Below are positions 15,516 through 25,084 of a DNA stretch of 64,000 nt, piece by piece (the stretch's first letter is position 1; each line of letters opens with the position of its first letter). A program made the position numbers and the translations under genes. Origin of the DNA: Desulfosporosinus acididurans. Lineage in GTDB: Bacteria > Bacillota > Desulfitobacteriia > Desulfitobacteriales > Desulfitobacteriaceae. The stretch is from positions 186,001-250,000 of the forward strand of contig NZ_LDZY01000001.1 of assembly GCF_001029285.1 (NCBI RefSeq), in the 5' to 3' direction. A model generated the notes under the pieces. The model was not told the DNA's origin. It worked only from the letters and a program-made list of their open reading frames with translations, and did no database searches.

Positions 15516-18107
15516 TTATAAAACTCGAAAGATATAATCCCCTGAGCCATCAATATCAACTACTATTTTTTGTCCATCTTTAATCTCGGCTTGTAATAAT
15601 TTAAGGGCCAGGGGATTCTGGAGACGTTGCTGAATCACTCGTTTTAGCGGCCTTGCTCCATATATAGGATCATAACCTTCGTTGGCTAGTTGCTGCAATG
15701 CCTGATCTGTTAATTCTAAGGATATATTACGTTCATACAAACGTTTGCGTAAAAGGCCCAGTTGAATCTCAATAATTTTCCCGATGTGTGATCGATCAAG
15801 AGGATGAAAAACGATGACTTCGTCAAGACGGTTGAGGAATTCAGGGCGAAAATGCTGCCGTAATTCTTCGTTGATGGCCGAACGGACTTCTTCCTGAGGA
15901 GCATTTCTGCGGGATAGTTCTTGAATTATAGGGCTGGCAATATTACTCGTTAAAATAACTACGGTATTTTTAAAATTGACACTTCTCCCTTGACCATCGG
16001 TAAGCCGTCCGTCATCCAAGAGTTGTAACAAAACATTGGTTACATCACTATGGGCCTTCTCCATTTCATCAAATAAAATGACACTATAAGGTTTACGACG
16101 TACGGCTTCCGTCAATTGACCGCCTTCCTCATAACCAACATAGCCGGGGGGAGCTCCGATCAGACGAGCTACCGTGTGCTTCTCCATATACTCCGACATG
16201 TCGATCCGCACTAAAGCTTGATCGTCATCAAAAAGGAACTCCGCGAGGGCTCGTGCCAGTTCTGTTTTACCCACGCCGGTAGGTCCTAAGAAAAGGAAAG
16301 AGCCTAAGGGGCGATTAGGATCCTGCAGACCGGCGCGGGCTCGCCGAACGGCATCTGAAACAGCGCGTACAGCCTCATCCTGTCCAATCACTCGTTGATG
16401 GATTCGTTCTTCCATCTGGACAAGTTTCTCCATCTCGCTTTCCATCAATTTGGAAACGGGAACATGGGTCCAAGTAGCTACAATTTCGGCAATATCCTGT
16501 TCCACTACTTCTTGCTTTAAGAGAGAATCTTGTTTACTCTGGAGCTTTTCTTCTTCATTCTTTAAGTTTTTCTCCAGGTTAGGAATTATCCCGTATTGTA
16601 ATTCTGCGGCTTTATTATAGTCTAATTGTTGTTGAGCTTGTTCCATGAGATTTCGAGAACGATCCACTTCTTCTTTGAGCTGTTGAATCTTCGTCAAGAT
16701 TTCCCGTTCACCCTGCAGTTGTGCTTCAAGAGCTGACCGTTCTTCTTTAAGATTTGCAAGTTCTTTTTCAATTTTGCCTAAACGCTCTTTGCTGGCTTCA
16801 TCTTTCTCCTTCTTGAGGGCTTCACGTTCAATTTCCAGCTGCATAATTCGGCGTTTAATTTGGTCTAACTCGTAAGGATCACTCGTGATTTCCATCCGCA
16901 TCCGCGCGGCAGCCTCATCAATTAAATCAATGGCCTTGTCAGGCAGAAAACGATCACTGATATAACGATCCGACAGTACTGCAGCAGCAATAATCGCCCC
17001 ATCGGTTATGCGAACCCCGTGATGCGTTTCATAACGTTCTTTTAAACCTCTTAAAATAGAAATAGTATCTTCCACACTGGGAGCATCAACGATAATCGGC
17101 TGAAAACGACGCTCCAGAGCAGCATCTTTCTCGATATGCTTACGATATTCTGCGAGAGTAGTAGCGCCAAGCATGCTTAGTTCTCCGCGAGCTAACATAG
17201 GCTTCAGCATATTGCTGGCATCCATGGCTCCTTCAGCTGCCCCCGCTCCCACGACTGTGTGCAATTCATCAATAAATAAAATTACATCGTCACGATTCTG
17301 AATTTCTTTCAGGACCGCTTTTAGACGTTCTTCAAATTCCCCGCGATATTTAGCCCCAGCAATCATCGTTCCAAGATCAAGAGCGATGACTTGTTTATCC
17401 TTAATTGCCTTGGGGACGTCACCGCGAACAATTCTTTGAGCCAGCCCCTCAACAATCGCCGTCTTTCCGACTCCTGGCTCTCCAATCAACACCGGATTGT
17501 TTTTAGTTCGTCGAGATAGAGTCTGGATCACCCGACGAATTACCTCATCTCGTCCGATGACAGGATCTAAACGGCCGCGTTTAGCTTGCTCGACTAAATT
17601 CAAGCCGTATTGTTCCAAAGCCGCATAGGTCCCTTCTGGGTTTGGGCTTGTTACCCGCTGCGTTCCTCTCACTTCCCGCAACGCTTGAAGGAGATTTTCC
17701 CGGGTTAACCCAGCCTCTTTAAGAACCTTCTCAGCGGCTCCTCCGGCCTTTTCCAAAATGGATAAAAGGATATGCTCAGTGCTTACGTATTCATCGCCGA
17801 AGGTTGACATTTCGTCGTGAGCCGCAACCAATACTGTCCGTAAGCGCGGAGATATTGTAATTTGAAGGTTCCCGCCGCTTATGCGCGAAAATCGGTTTAT
17901 TTCTTGACGCAGGGATTGAACAAGAACCCCAACTGCCAGATTCAGTTTTGCTAAGACTTGCGGAACAACACCGTCTCCCTGTTCCAGAAGTGAAAGCAGT
18001 AAATGTTCCGGTTCAATCTGACTGTTTCCGTTCCGCTCTGTCAATGCTTGCGCCTGAGCAATTGCTTCTTGGGATTTCTGAGTAAATCGATTTGTATCAA
18101 ATGCCAT
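15516..18107 (-). CDS. clpB: ATP-dependent disaggregase ClpB
   Basis: Hexameric AAA+ chaperone that pulls proteins out of aggregates together with DnaK/DnaJ. At 863 residues it has the full ClpB layout: Clp N-terminal repeats (1-145), first AAA domain with GEPGVGKTA and [20 protein letters not shown], a long middle coiled-coil domain (about 400-530, which distinguishes ClpB from ClpC/ClpA), and second AAA domain with [11 protein letters not shown] and the C-terminal D2-small domain ([11 protein letters not shown]). The ATG at 18107 follows a GGAGAG site. It is co-transcribed with the DnaJ-class protein upstream (48 bp gap) and probably controlled by a CtsR-type heat-shock repressor. Confidence 0.97.
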   Translation of the reverse strand: MAFDTNRFTQKSQEAIAQAQALTERNGNSQIEPEHLLLSLLEQGDGVVPQVLAKLNLAVGVLVQSLRQEINRFSRISGGNLQITISPRLRTVLVAAHDEMSTFGDEYVSTEHILLSILEKAGGAAEKVLKEAGLTRENLLQALREVRGTQRVTSPNPEGTYAALEQYGLNLVEQAKRGRLDPVIGRDEVIRRVIQTLSRRTKNNPVLIGEPGVGKTAIVEGLAQRIVRGDVPKAIKDKQVIALDLGTMIAGAKYRGEFEERLKAVLKEIQNRDDVILFIDELHTVVGAGAAEGAMDASNMLKPMLARGELSMLGATTLAEYRKHIEKDAALERRFQPIIVDAPSVEDTISILRGLKERYETHHGVRITDGAIIAAAVLSDRYISDRFLPDKAIDLIDEAAARMRMEITSDPYELDQIKRRIMQLEIEREALKKEKDEASKERLGKIEKELANLKEERSALEAQLQGEREILTKIQQLKEEVDRSRNLMEQAQQQLDYNKAAELQYGIIPNLEKNLKNEEEKLQSKQDSLLKQEVVEQDIAEIVATWTHVPVSKLMESEMEKLVQMEERIHQRVIGQDEAVRAVSDAVRRARAGLQDPNRPLGSFLFLGPTGVGKTELARALAEFLFDDDQALVRIDMSEYMEKHTVARLIGAPPGYVGYEEGGQLTEAVRRKPYSVILFDEMEKAHSDVTNVLLQLLDDGRLTDGQGRSVNFKNTVVILTSNIASPIIQELSRRNAPQEEVRSAINEELRQHFRPEFLNRLDEVIVFHPLDRSHIGKIIEIQLGLLRKRLYERNISLELTDQALQQLANEGYDPIYGARPLKRVIQQRLQNPLALKLLQAEIKDGQKIVVDIDGSGDYIFRVL

Positions 18108-18155
18108 AGTTACACTCTCCTCTCCAAATTAAAATTAAATAAGGATGTTTATCCA

Positions 18156-19133
18156 CTAGGTTATACCCCGTTTTTGAGCTAATTCACGGAGGGCAGCAAG
18201 TTCTTGGGGATTCAAATTATCTGGAAGTACGATTGATAATTCCGCTAATAAGGCTCCGTATTGGCGGGGTTGTTCTAGTTTTGGCATTCCTTTTCCCTTC
18301 AAGCGAAACTTTTTCCCACTTTGAGATAAGGGTGGGATTTTAAGAAGGACTTCCCCGCCAAAGGTCGGAACGCGAACTTCTCCTCCAAGGATCGCCTTAT
18401 AAAAATCGACGGACAACATAATTTTTAAGTCGTCTCCATCTCTGCTGAAACGCGAATCGTCGCTGACCTTAATATTCAGATAAAGGTTTCCTGCAGGACC
18501 CCCAGCAATCCCCGGACTGCCTTGGCCGGCCAAGCGAACCTTTGAACCCGTTCTTACACCTTTGGGAATCTTGGCTTCGATTTGCTTTTCACCAGTTCGT
18601 ATTACTCTTTTAGTGCCATGATAAGCTTCTTCCAGGGTTACTTGGACATCAACGTCAAGATCTTGTCCGCCGCGAGATCTAACTCCAGTCGAACTGCCTC
18701 CAAAGCCAAAGGATTGTCCCCCTCCGAAAAGAGTCGAGAAGAAATCCGAAAAGCCATCGCTTCCATAAAAGCCCCCAGATCGGGCTGACCCACCGAACAT
18801 TTCGGCAAACTCCTCAGGGGACATGGTATGAGTCTGATAACCGCCATCGCCGGGATGGGCCTGCCATCGGCCCCAATCGAAATCACCGCGCCCGCCGCGC
18901 TTCTGCCATTGTTGATAATCCTGCTTCAATTCGTCATACTTTCGCCGTTTCTCGGGATCACTAATTGCTTGATAAGCCTCACTGACCTCTTTAAATTTAC
19001 CTTCTGCCGATTTATCTCCCGGATTTACGTCAGGATGATACTTCTTAGCGAGCTTTTGGTAGGCCTTTTTAATCGTTTTATCATCTGCATCAGGAGAAAC
19101 CCCCAGAATCTCGTAATAATTTTTAAAATCCAT
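18156..19133 (-). CDS. DnaJ-class co-chaperone without zinc finger (CbpA type)
   Basis: J-domain protein that stimulates DnaK ATPase. The J domain spans residues 4-70 with the essential HPD in KKYHPDVNPGDKS. A Gly/Phe-rich linker follows (GGSARSGGFYGSDGF, FGGGQSFGFGG), and then the C-terminal substrate-binding domains (LEEAYHGTKRVIRTGEK, IPKGVRTGSKVRLAGQG). The four CxxCxGxG zinc repeats of classical DnaJ are absent, so it is CbpA-like. It has 325 residues and an AGGTGG site before the ATG. It is the first gene of the dnaJ-clpB operon, which implies joint work in disaggregation under stress. Confidence 0.94.
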   Translation of the reverse strand: MDFKNYYEILGVSPDADDKTIKKAYQKLAKKYHPDVNPGDKSAEGKFKEVSEAYQAISDPEKRRKYDELKQDYQQWQKRGGRGDFDWGRWQAHPGDGGYQTHTMSPEEFAEMFGGSARSGGFYGSDGFSDFFSTLFGGGQSFGFGGSSTGVRSRGGQDLDVDVQVTLEEAYHGTKRVIRTGEKQIEAKIPKGVRTGSKVRLAGQGSPGIAGGPAGNLYLNIKVSDDSRFSRDGDDLKIMLSVDFYKAILGGEVRVPTFGGEVLLKIPPLSQSGKKFRLKGKGMPKLEQPRQYGALLAELSIVLPDNLNPQELAALRELAQKRGIT

Positions 19134-19253
19134 AGTACCACCTCAAATAATTAAACTCTACATATTGTTGATTTATGAGAACTTCCCGTATACTGTCTAA
19201 ACTTAAGCTGCAGGTCATGGGATATATTGGTTTTATTTTTCCTTGACACTTAG

Positions 19254-19293
19254 ATTATATTCTCTTTTTTGGCGAAGGTCAATAATGGTCAGA
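19254..19293 (-). promoter_or_regulatory. Heat-shock promoter with CtsR-like operator upstream of dnaJ-clpB
   Basis: On the minus strand TTGACC (19277-19282) and TATAAT (19254-19259) are spaced by exactly 17 bp. The -35 region overlaps a tandem heptad: GGTCAAT (19277-19283), AAT, GGTCAGA (19287-19293) on the plus strand. This matches the CtsR box GGTCAAA-N3-GGTCAAA with two mismatches, so CtsR control is predicted. Confidence 0.65.
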
Positions 19294-19335
19294 TATTATT
19301 ATAATAATTATTCTTTAATAGCCAACATTATTAAT

Positions 19336-19376
19336 AGAAAAAGGTATGCCTTGAGTAATTACTCAAATACATACCT
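19336..19376 (-). terminator. Terminator of the phosphohexomutase gene
   Basis: AGGTATG (19342-19348) / CATACCT (19370-19376) enclose the palindrome TTGAGTAATTACTCAA (19351-19366). The minus strand continues with TTTTTCTATT. Confidence 0.85.
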
Positions 19377-19477
19377 ATAATCGCTAAACTTCCTATCTTT
19401 AACTAACAATTCTTTGCTATTTAATTTAATCATCCCCAAAAGATCATAATTCAGATAAATTGAGAAATGATCCCAAA

Positions 19478-21220
19478 CTATTTTGAGCGTATTAGAGCGA
19501 TGCGGTTCATCACATCATCTTTGACCATACGCAGTGACTCCTCTGCAACCGATTGCGAATCTGCTTTTACAGAGAAATAGAACTTGATCTTAGGTTCTGT
19601 TCCGGATGGCCGAACCATAACAAACCCACCTCCTGAAAAGGAAAATCTTAAAACATTGGAACGCGGAAGTGTTAGGGAATAGGATTGCCCTGTTACAAGA
19701 TTTTTACCAATTTGTTGCTCATAATCATCAATTTTTACGATCTGAATACCGCATAATTCACGAATTTCCTCCTGACGAAGTGAGTCCATAATACGAACCA
19801 TCTCTTCTTGGCCCTGATGGCCTTCTAAGGTCAAAGATTCTTGAGAGTCAAGGTAATACCCAAACATTTGATAAATACTTTCTAAAACTTCAAAAAGACT
19901 GCGATGTTCCGTATTTCTATAATAGAGGGCAGCTTCTGCTAAAAGGATTGAAGCAATAATTCCATCCTTGTCTCGAACGAAGTCTCCCGCGAGATAACCA
20001 TAGCTTTCTTCGAAACCGAATTGAAATTTACCCCAACCACCATCTTCCATCTCCTTTTCCTTCTCGGCAATGAATTTAAAGCCGGTGAGCACATTTTCCA
20101 CTGCGACTTTAAAATATCGAGCAACCTCATCAGCCAAATCTGTCGAAGCAATTGTTTTGATAATGGCCGCCTTTTCAGGAAGAATGCCTAAATTCTTTTT
20201 CTGTGAAAGCACATAATAGGTTAATAAGACCCCGATCTGATTGCCAGAAAGCTGACGATAATCGCCATTTGGAGCCCTTAATACCACACCTAAACGATCA
20301 GAATCAGGATCAGTAGCTAACAACAATTCTGCCTCGACGTTCTTCCCGTACTCTCGAGCTAAATCAAAGGTCGAGGGAATTTCCGGATTAGGATAAGGAA
20401 TCGTCGTAAAATTGGGATCGGGTTGTTCTTGCTCTTTAACAACAGTCACAGAGCTAAACCCCAGCTCGGCCAAAGCACTCCGCACAAGTTTATTTCCTGC
20501 TCCATGAAACGGTGTGTAGACAATTGAAAGCTCCTTCCCTTGCTGGGCATCCAGCTCAGGGTGAAGAGCGAGTTCCTTCACTCGAGAGAGGTAGACATGA
20601 TCAATTTCTGAGCCGATCATCTGAAGAAGCCCCTCTCTTTTTGCTGCTTCTTTGGACATAGGCTCGATTCCCAGCCAGCTTTCACGGGCCTCGATGCGAG
20701 CAAGAATTTCATCCGCTTGTGCAGGCGGTACTTGCCCGCCATCTTCCCAATAGACTTTGTACCCATTATAGGCCTTGGGATTGTGGCTCGCCGTAACAAC
20801 GATTCCGGCAATCGTTTTAAGTTCTCGAACGGCAAAGGATAATTCAGGCGTAGGACGCAACTCATCAAATAGATAAGCTTTAACACCGTTTTGAGCGAGA
20901 ATCAAAGCAGCTTCAAGGGCAAAGTCCGCCGAAAACCATCGTGAATCATAAGCTATGACTACACCCCGTTTCATTCCCTCAGGTCCGTGATCACAGATGT
21001 ATTCTGCCAAACCTTGGGTAACCTTCCTGATAACATACTTGTTCATTCGATTCGTTCCTGCGGCCATAATCCCTCTTAAACCACCCGTACCGAATTCTAA
21101 GTCCTTATAAAAACGATCCTCAATTTCTTGCTGATCGTTAAGCTGCTTTAATTCTTCTCGTATTTCTTCATCAAAATAGGAATTTTTCAACCACATTTGA
21201 TATCGCTCTTGGAAGCTCAT
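19478..21220 (-). CDS. Phosphoglucomutase/phosphomannomutase family protein
   Basis: Alpha-D-phosphohexomutase interconverting hexose 1- and 6-phosphates for wall and storage glycan synthesis. The active-site phosphoserine loop TASHNPKAYNGYKVYW is present (near residue 145), the metal-binding loop reads ATDPDSDRLGVV (near residue 305), the sugar-binding GFEESYGY follows (near residue 400), and the phosphate-binding loop VRPSGTEPKIKFY is near the C-terminus. Its 580 residues and GFEESYGYL place it with the PgcA group of Firmicutes. The ATG follows AAGGAGG. It is monocistronic. Confidence 0.93.
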   Translation of the reverse strand: MSFQERYQMWLKNSYFDEEIREELKQLNDQQEIEDRFYKDLEFGTGGLRGIMAAGTNRMNKYVIRKVTQGLAEYICDHGPEGMKRGVVIAYDSRWFSADFALEAALILAQNGVKAYLFDELRPTPELSFAVRELKTIAGIVVTASHNPKAYNGYKVYWEDGGQVPPAQADEILARIEARESWLGIEPMSKEAAKREGLLQMIGSEIDHVYLSRVKELALHPELDAQQGKELSIVYTPFHGAGNKLVRSALAELGFSSVTVVKEQEQPDPNFTTIPYPNPEIPSTFDLAREYGKNVEAELLLATDPDSDRLGVVLRAPNGDYRQLSGNQIGVLLTYYVLSQKKNLGILPEKAAIIKTIASTDLADEVARYFKVAVENVLTGFKFIAEKEKEMEDGGWGKFQFGFEESYGYLAGDFVRDKDGIIASILLAEAALYYRNTEHRSLFEVLESIYQMFGYYLDSQESLTLEGHQGQEEMVRIMDSLRQEEIRELCGIQIVKIDDYEQQIGKNLVTGQSYSLTLPRSNVLRFSFSGGGFVMVRPSGTEPKIKFYFSVKADSQSVAEESLRMVKDDVMNRIALIRSK

Positions 21221-21330
21221 CTCGATAATTCCTCCTTACAATTGGCTTCTGACTTGGAATATGTTCCCTTTTAAGTGAGTATAGCATACTCTAATCCGTA
21301 AGAACAGCTTGAACGAAACAACCCAAGTTT

Positions 21331-21378
21331 AAAAGCGAGCTCCTTATATCAATTTGATAATATAAGAAACTCGCTTTT
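21331..21378. terminator. Terminator of the 34-codon gene (symmetrical)
   Basis: AAAAGCGAG (21331-21339) and CTCGCTTTT (21370-21378) with an inner CTTATAT / ATATAAG pair. T-runs flank it on both strands; the minus-strand use would end transcription from the gene at 21467-21571. Confidence 0.85.
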
Positions 21379-21466
21379 AGATTCGGATTTGAAATGATTC
21401 AAGGCTTTTTACGTTACAATTTAGGATTAGAATCCGGGTCAAAATACCGCTCCCTTTCGTAACTGC

Positions 21467-21571
21467 TTATCCCTCTTTGTAAACTGGCCTTCGAGTCTGA
21501 CCGGACTTAAGGGATTCTAGTCCTACTGACTCTAAGATAGCATTGATCATTAACTGCTCTTTTTGCGTCAT
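21467..21571 (-). CDS. 34-residue small protein of unknown function
   Basis: Small gene read directly on the minus strand: start ATG at 21571, 34 codons, stop TAA at 21467. AGGAAGGAG lies 7 bases before the start, and a good terminator follows about 90 bp downstream. The peptide starts MTQKEQLMINAILESVGLES and ends RRPVYKEG; an amphipathic helix (residues 4-20) is followed by a basic tail, with no transmembrane segment. I do not recognise a family. Conservation in related genomes would decide it. Confidence 0.6.
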   Translation of the reverse strand: MTQKEQLMINAILESVGLESLKSGQTRRPVYKEG

Positions 21572-21725
21572 AAAAATCTCCTTCCTGATAGAATATTAAA
21601 TATTTTCTAATTATATACCTATCTTTGTAATATTTCAAGAGACCATAGGTATAGCTTGACGGTAATTTTTGGCAATGACCCTAATTCGCAAAAGACCTTA
21701 TTAATATATGCTTCAAGAGCCCATA

Positions 21726-22544
21726 TTATTCCAGTTCCAAACACATTTCATATTGCCTGGCATGAGCATATACTCCATTGATTTGAAGAAAGGCAACTAT
21801 CCAATCTTCCGGTTGATTTAATAAAATAAATCCCTGCTTACGTAAATTTACGATCATTGAGGTAATTCCCTCTGCTCCTGCTGTATTTGAACTCCAAACA
21901 TCGAGAATAGGGCCACTATTCTGCCTAAGGGTTAAGATTCCTGCACTGCCATCAGCATTCATTAAAGCCTGAATATTCCGATAGCGTTCTAAATATCCTT
22001 GCCGGCGCTGCCAGGCAGGAATAAAATTGGCCTGTAGTCGTTTTGCAAAATATTGTGTCAAGGGAATTTCTTTAAAAGGCTTTGTAGTTAAGGCGGATAA
22101 AGGTACATTCTCCTGGGAAACGGTTCGATAAACATAAAGTTGACGAAGCACCGAAAAGCCGATAGAACGATAGACCTTTTGGGCATGATTTTGAACAAGA
22201 ACTTCTAAATAGACTCTTTCTAGGCCAAGACGTTGGGCCAACTCTATCTGTGCTTTCATTAACGGTTTAAAAAGGCCCTTTCCTCGATATTTTGGATCAA
22301 TGCTTGTTCCAGCAATCCAGCCATCCAAATCATTTACGGCTAACAAGGAAAACCCCACAATCTGATTATGTGCCCAAATGGCGATAGAGTTAGCTAACTC
22401 AACTTGCCCAAGTTCCAGCCAAAATTTCATATGTTCCGGAGTATAGGCCATATTATAATAATAACCCTGCCAGCAGCGATTCCATACTTCCACCATTTCA
22501 GGCAGTTGAATCCGTTCTAGTGTGGACATTCGCAAAGATTCCAT
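21726..22544 (-). CDS. GNAT family N-acetyltransferase
   Basis: Acetyltransferase with an N-terminal GNAT domain: IVGFSLLAVNDLDGWIAGTSIDPKYRGKGLFKPLMKAQIELAQRLG contains the acetyl-CoA loop (YRGKGL, near residue 95), and VYLEVLVQNHAQKVYRSIGFSVLRQ the closing strand and helix. The C-terminal half (residues 150-272) lacks an obvious second acetyl-CoA loop and may be a degenerate second GNAT domain. Length 272 is consistent with a two-domain GNAT. The start at 22544 has only a weak site; M6 (22529) is possible. Substrate unknown. Confidence 0.85.
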   Translation of the reverse strand: MESLRMSTLERIQLPEMVEVWNRCWQGYYYNMAYTPEHMKFWLELGQVELANSIAIWAHNQIVGFSLLAVNDLDGWIAGTSIDPKYRGKGLFKPLMKAQIELAQRLGLERVYLEVLVQNHAQKVYRSIGFSVLRQLYVYRTVSQENVPLSALTTKPFKEIPLTQYFAKRLQANFIPAWQRRQGYLERYRNIQALMNADGSAGILTLRQNSGPILDVWSSNTAGAEGITSMIVNLRKQGFILLNQPEDWIVAFLQINGVYAHARQYEMCLELE

Positions 22545-22782
22545 AATTTTTAACTCACTTTGTTTTGTTAGTATAACAACTTTTATTCAGTTATCGCTAA
22601 ATAGGTTCGATAAAAATTACAGGGCGGCGATTCATCTCACCGCCTATAGAGGATGGGAGTCTTCTCGCCGCATGGGATAAATAGTAAAATAAGAATGTAT
22701 TATAATTGATAGTAATCGTTTTAGAGAAAAATATCAACGACAAATATTCACTCTTTGTGAAGTAAGAAAGGCGGTCCCAGAA

Positions 22783-24102
22783 ATGCAAGTGTCAACGATT
22801 AGTGACGAAGAACTTAAATTCGCCAATGGTCTTCTTCAATTTATTGAGGAAAGTCCCTCTCCCTTTCATGCAGTGGAAAGTGTTAAACAGATGTTAATGC
22901 CTCATGGCTTTAGCAGTTTAAATCTCTCCGACAAATGGTCACTCGTACCTGGCGGTAAATATTTTGTCACACGTAACAATTCAGCAATTATTGCTTTTAT
23001 AATTGGTGAAGGAGATCTGGAATCGACAGGTTTTCATTTAATCGGAACTCATACAGACAGCCCCAGTTTTCGTATTAAACCTATGCCTGAAATCCCCACT
23101 GAAGGATACCTTAAACTTAATGTTGAAACTTACGGCGGACCGATTCTAAATACGTGGTTAGACCGCCCTCTTTCTATAGCAGGACGAGTAATCCTGCGCG
23201 GAACCTCTAATTTCCACCCTCAAAGTAACCTGTTTCGCAGCACACAACCCTTTCTTGTTATTCCTAATGTTGCTATTCATTTAAATCGAAAAGTGAACGA
23301 AGGCTTTGAATTAAATAAGCAAAAAGATTTACTCCCACTGTTGGCTCAAATTAAAGAAAAGTTGCAGCAAGAAGGAATACTTGTTGAACATCTGGCAAAT
23401 ACTTTCCACTGCTCAAAAAACGATATCTTAGATTTTGATCTGTTCCTACATGATCATCAAAAGGGATGTTTTGTCGGTTTACAACAGGAGTTTATTTCCA
23501 GTGGACGACTGGACGATTTAGCAATGGTACATGCAGGCGTTTCGGCCCTAATCAAGGCTAAAACAGGTTTACCAACTCAGGTTTTAGCCTGTTTTGATCA
23601 TGAGGAATGTGGAAGCACGTCAAAACAAGGCGCGGCTTCACCTTTTTTAGCACATGTTCTTGAGCGAATTCTCTTAGCACAGAAAAAAGACCGGGAGGCT
23701 TTTTTCCGAGCCTTGGAACATTCCTTTTATCTTTCAGCGGACATGACTCACGCACTTCACCCTAACGCTGGAGAACGACATGACCCTATACACCATCCCC
23801 TTCTCAATAACGGACCTGTGATAAAATATAGCGCTAACCAAAGCTACGCTACGGATGCTGAGTCGGCAGCGATCTTTTCTTCACTTTGCCATAGTATTAA
23901 TGTCCCCGTCCAAAAATTCGTTAATAGGTCTGATGAACGAGGCGGATCAACGATTGGGCCTATTACCAGCACTCACCTTGACATTCGATCTGTAGATATT
24001 GGTAACCCAATCCTAGCCATGCATTCAGTGCGAGAGCTTGCAGGAACAAAGGACCACCTAGCAATCAGAAACGTCTTTATTCAATTTTATGAGACTTGTT
24101 AA
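22783..24102 (+). CDS. M18 family aspartyl/lysyl aminopeptidase
   Basis: Zinc-dependent cytoplasmic aminopeptidase of family M18. Metal and catalytic residues are visible in order: GTHTDSPSFRIKP (His and Asp), GRLDDLAMVHA (Asp), FDHEECGSTSKQGA (catalytic Glu pair), ADMTHALHPN (Asp/His) and the C-terminal GGSTIGPITSTHLDIRSVDIGNPILAMHSVRE. Length 439 is typical. The ATG at 22783 has AAAGGCGG upstream. Its last 26 bases overlap the convergent gene at 24077-24343. It is a housekeeping peptide-recycling enzyme, similar to apeB. Confidence 0.94.
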   Translation: MQVSTISDEELKFANGLLQFIEESPSPFHAVESVKQMLMPHGFSSLNLSDKWSLVPGGKYFVTRNNSAIIAFIIGEGDLESTGFHLIGTHTDSPSFRIKPMPEIPTEGYLKLNVETYGGPILNTWLDRPLSIAGRVILRGTSNFHPQSNLFRSTQPFLVIPNVAIHLNRKVNEGFELNKQKDLLPLLAQIKEKLQQEGILVEHLANTFHCSKNDILDFDLFLHDHQKGCFVGLQQEFISSGRLDDLAMVHAGVSALIKAKTGLPTQVLACFDHEECGSTSKQGAASPFLAHVLERILLAQKKDREAFFRALEHSFYLSADMTHALHPNAGERHDPIHHPLLNNGPVIKYSANQSYATDAESAAIFSSLCHSINVPVQKFVNRSDERGGSTIGPITSTHLDIRSVDIGNPILAMHSVRELAGTKDHLAIRNVFIQFYETC

Positions 24103-24343
24103 TTTCTTTCAACGCGAATGAAAGGTGACTCTGCAAAAACTCAACCGCATAGTCCTGATGAACAACCATCACTTGATCCTTCGTGGCACTCAGAGGAATA
24201 AAAACAGCAGCGACCTGCTCAAAATCGTATATTATAGTTCCAGTTGCTTGACAAATCAAATACCCTTTGTGATTAAATAAATCTTCCAATCGTTGAATCC
24301 CCAGAATGCGCTCCGGAACTATCTCGAGATCATGGTCTTCCAC
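24077..24343 (-). CDS. Conserved-looking small protein of unknown function
   Basis: 88 residues from a GTG at 24343 preceded by GAGGAGGGA with a 7-base spacer, a strong signal. The sequence (LEIVPERILGIQRLEDLFNHKGYLICQATGTIIYDFEQVAAVFIPLSATKDQVMVV) suggests a small alpha/beta domain with no membrane segment or metal motif. It overlaps the 3' end of the aminopeptidase gene in convergent orientation. I do not recognise a family. Confidence 0.6.
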   Translation of the reverse strand: MEDHDLEIVPERILGIQRLEDLFNHKGYLICQATGTIIYDFEQVAAVFIPLSATKDQVMVVHQDYAVEFLQSHLSFALKEINKSHKIE

Positions 24344-24562
24344 ATAAATCCCTCCTCAGCACCTAATATCCGATAGACTAAATTTTATGCAGTGTCGTTA
24401 AATTTTAAGACATCTATACGAACTAAGATGGCCTTAAATTTTGGATTATGTTCTATATATATCCATTTTTTCCTAACTTGAATAATTTGCGGCTAATATT
24501 GGTTGATTATTGTAAGTCTTTTAGATATAATAGAAGTGCTCGAAGTACTTGTGGATTTACAC

Positions 24563-24645
24563 AGACCTTCTCGATTGCCTCAGGCTATGGGAAGACCTTT
24601 CTGAACTTCCCATGTCGCGGGTAATAAAATTAATGGAGGTCTATT
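24563..24645 (+). promoter_or_regulatory. Structured leader with two candidate anti-Shine-Dalgarno strands
   Basis: The leader of the zinc-ribbon gene contains AGACCTTC (24563-24570) and AGACCTTT (24593-24600). Each can pair over 8 positions (with G-U pairs) with the ribosome binding site GGAGGTCT (24635-24642). The second copy also sits in a hairpin TGGGAAG (24588-24594) / CTTCCCA (24606-24612). This looks like an on/off translation switch; the signal is unknown. The rest of 24344-24562 is AT-rich with no ORF. Confidence 0.4.
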
Positions 24646-24948
24646 ATGTTTAACGACAAAATCCTAACTTGTAAAGAATGTGGTCGTGATTTCGAATTTA
24701 CTGCATCTGAACAAGAGTTCTATGCTGAGAAAGGATTTACGAATGAGCCTGGCCGTTGTCCGGAATGCCGTGCTGCTCGTAAAGCCCAAAATAGGAACAA
24801 TGGAGGATTCTCTCGACAACCTCGCGAAATGTTTCCAGCTATCTGTTCTTCATGTGGTAAAGAAACTACGGTTCCTTTTCAGCCGTCAGGTGATAAACCA
24901 GTTTATTGCCGAGATTGCTACCAATCACGTTCACGTAACAATTGGTAA
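24646..24948 (+). CDS. Zinc-ribbon domain protein (CxxC-type)
   Basis: 100-residue protein with two zinc-ribbon modules: CKECGRDF...CPEC (residues 9-38) and CSSCGK...CRDC (residues 66-91), joined by a basic, asparagine-rich linker (ARKAQNRNNGGFSRQPRE). This is the 'probable zinc-ribbon' type that often occurs as a highly expressed small protein in Firmicutes; a nucleic-acid-binding role is plausible and unproven. The ATG follows GGAGGTCT. It has a long structured leader and a very strong terminator, which suggests a high-copy transcript. Confidence 0.85.
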   Translation: MFNDKILTCKECGRDFEFTASEQEFYAEKGFTNEPGRCPECRAARKAQNRNNGGFSRQPREMFPAICSSCGKETTVPFQPSGDKPVYCRDCYQSRSRNNW

Positions 24949-24960
24949 TTATTAATCCTC

Positions 24961-24999
24961 AAAAAACCTTTCTAAGCAATGCTTAGAAAGGTTTTTTGA
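24961..24999. terminator. Strong bidirectional terminator
   Basis: AAAAAACCTTTCTAAGC (24961-24977) / GCTTAGAAAGGTTTTTT (24981-24997): a perfect 17-bp stem with a 3-base loop, with a T-run on either strand. Confidence 0.95.
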
Positions 25000-25084
25000 T
25001 TTATTCATAAATATATATTTTAAAACTACAAATATTAACATCAAATCCTAACGGTTTCTCCGTCGATTTTGGAATCCAATTAGG

